The notes under the pieces were generated by a model that was not told the origin of the DNA, did no database searches, and was given only the letters and a program-made list of their open reading frames with translations. The translations under genes and the position numbers were made by a program. A DNA stretch of 5,217 nt from Deltaproteobacteria bacterium (GTDB taxonomy: Bacteria > Myxococcota_A > UBA9042 > DTJE01). Shown piece by piece: positions 4,888 to 5,217 of the stretch; the first letter of the stretch is position 1, and each line of letters begins with the position of its first letter. The stretch is taken from contig JADHTP010000242.1 of assembly GCA_016784945.1 (NCBI GenBank), positions 1-5,217 on the forward strand, given 5' to 3'.

Positions 4888-5217
4888 GACTCAGCACCCT
4901 ACTGATGGCGCCCTGGCGGCTCCGTGACCTGGGCAGGATCCGGCGTATTGCCGGTGTCCTGGTTCGACACGGGTTCGATGACGTGGCCGCCAGGCTGGGG
5001 TGGGTGGGCCGACTCAGGACCCTGTGGCTGGCCCTTCGTCGCCGCCGCTCCGACAGGGAACCGCGGGTCCCTGTGGAACAGCGGATCCGGCTGGCGCTGG
5101 AGGAACTCGGCCCCACGTTCATAAAGCTGGGTCAGATGATGGGCACGAGACCCGACCTGGTGCCCATGAGCCTGGTCATGGAGTTGAAGAAGCTTCACGA
5201 CGAGGTGCCGCCTTTCC
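4884..5217 (+). CDS. UbiB/AarF (ABC1) atypical kinase family protein, N-terminal fragment
   Basis: The first 111 residues of a gene running off the window end, open with no stop from ATG 4884. A basic N-terminal segment, including four consecutive Arg at 53-56, leads to the family's N-terminal extension: 'ALEELGPTFIKLGQMMGTRPDLVP' spans about residues 71-94. It carries the KxGQ signature (Lys-Leu-Gly-Gln) that in this family covers the nucleotide pocket and favours ATPase over kinase activity. 'ELKKLHDEVPPF' follows, as expected. The usual Ser-Thr-Arg after KxGQ is Gly-Thr-Arg here. Members support ubiquinone synthesis or membrane lipid handling at the cytoplasmic membrane; this copy's role is not decided by the window. 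AAGGA at 4873-4877, 6 nt before the ATG, supports the start, and the ATGA overlap with the previous stop implies coupling. Confidence 0.93.
   Translation, partial: MRLSTLLMAPWRLRDLGRIRRIAGVLVRHGFDDVAARLGWVGRLRTLWLALRRRRSDREPRVPVEQRIRLALEELGPTFIKLGQMMGTRPDLVPMSLVMELKKLHDEVPPF

Noticed and set aside
4271..5122. Minus-strand open frame of 283 codons opposite the glycosyltransferase, small gene and ubiB
   Set aside because: It is Arg/Pro/Ser-rich without motifs, and the opposite strand has three genes with clear starts, overlaps and family signatures.

Overview
This high-GC window carries eight protein-coding genes, two of them cut by the window ends, in three transcription blocks. The best clue to the host is the largest protein. 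It combines a signal peptide, three Cys-rich modules, a TIG/IPT-like domain and a C-terminal Cys + membrane helix + Arg-Arg-Arg tail of the MYXO-CTERM type. That architecture points to Myxococcota or a related former deltaproteobacterial lineage. The L3 protein's 'HGTHEYFRHGGSIG' loop fits, but is not specific to that group. No rRNA, tRNA, CRISPR array, insertion sequence or phage gene was seen.

Block 1 (+, 1-1456): the C-terminal end of diaminopimelate epimerase (dapF) is followed by a good sigma70-type promoter (315-343). This promoter drives a small FmdB-type zinc-ribbon protein (373-732) and then a complete ribosomal protein L3 gene (797-1456). The L3 gene stands alone: none of its usual S10-operon partners (rpsJ, rplD, rplW, rplB) is beside it. 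This is the most unusual point of gene order in the window.

Block 2 (-, 3760-1470): the MYXO-CTERM surface protein is translated first, then a metal-dependent amidohydrolase. The two overlap in a TTGA (TTG start, TGA stop). The AGG-AGG-AGA codons for the Arg anchor of the sorting tail also form the amidohydrolase's Shine-Dalgarno sequence. The block converges on rplC with only 13 bp between stop codons.

Block 3 (+, 3852-5217): a family-2 glycosyltransferase of the polyprenyl-phosphate sugar transferase kind, a 110-residue helical protein of unknown function, and the start of a UbiB/AarF (ABC1) kinase-like protein. These reading frames overlap by 8 and 4 bp, so they form a tightly coupled operon. 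Its likely promoter is an extended -10 element in the 91-bp divergent gap with block 2.

Most of the window is ordinary housekeeping and envelope biology. I found no convincing new defence or mobile system. The points worth a second look are the isolated L3 gene paired with a zinc-ribbon gene, the dual-use Arg/Shine-Dalgarno junction, the perfectly regular Cys modules, and the unassigned helical protein between the glycosyltransferase and UbiB.
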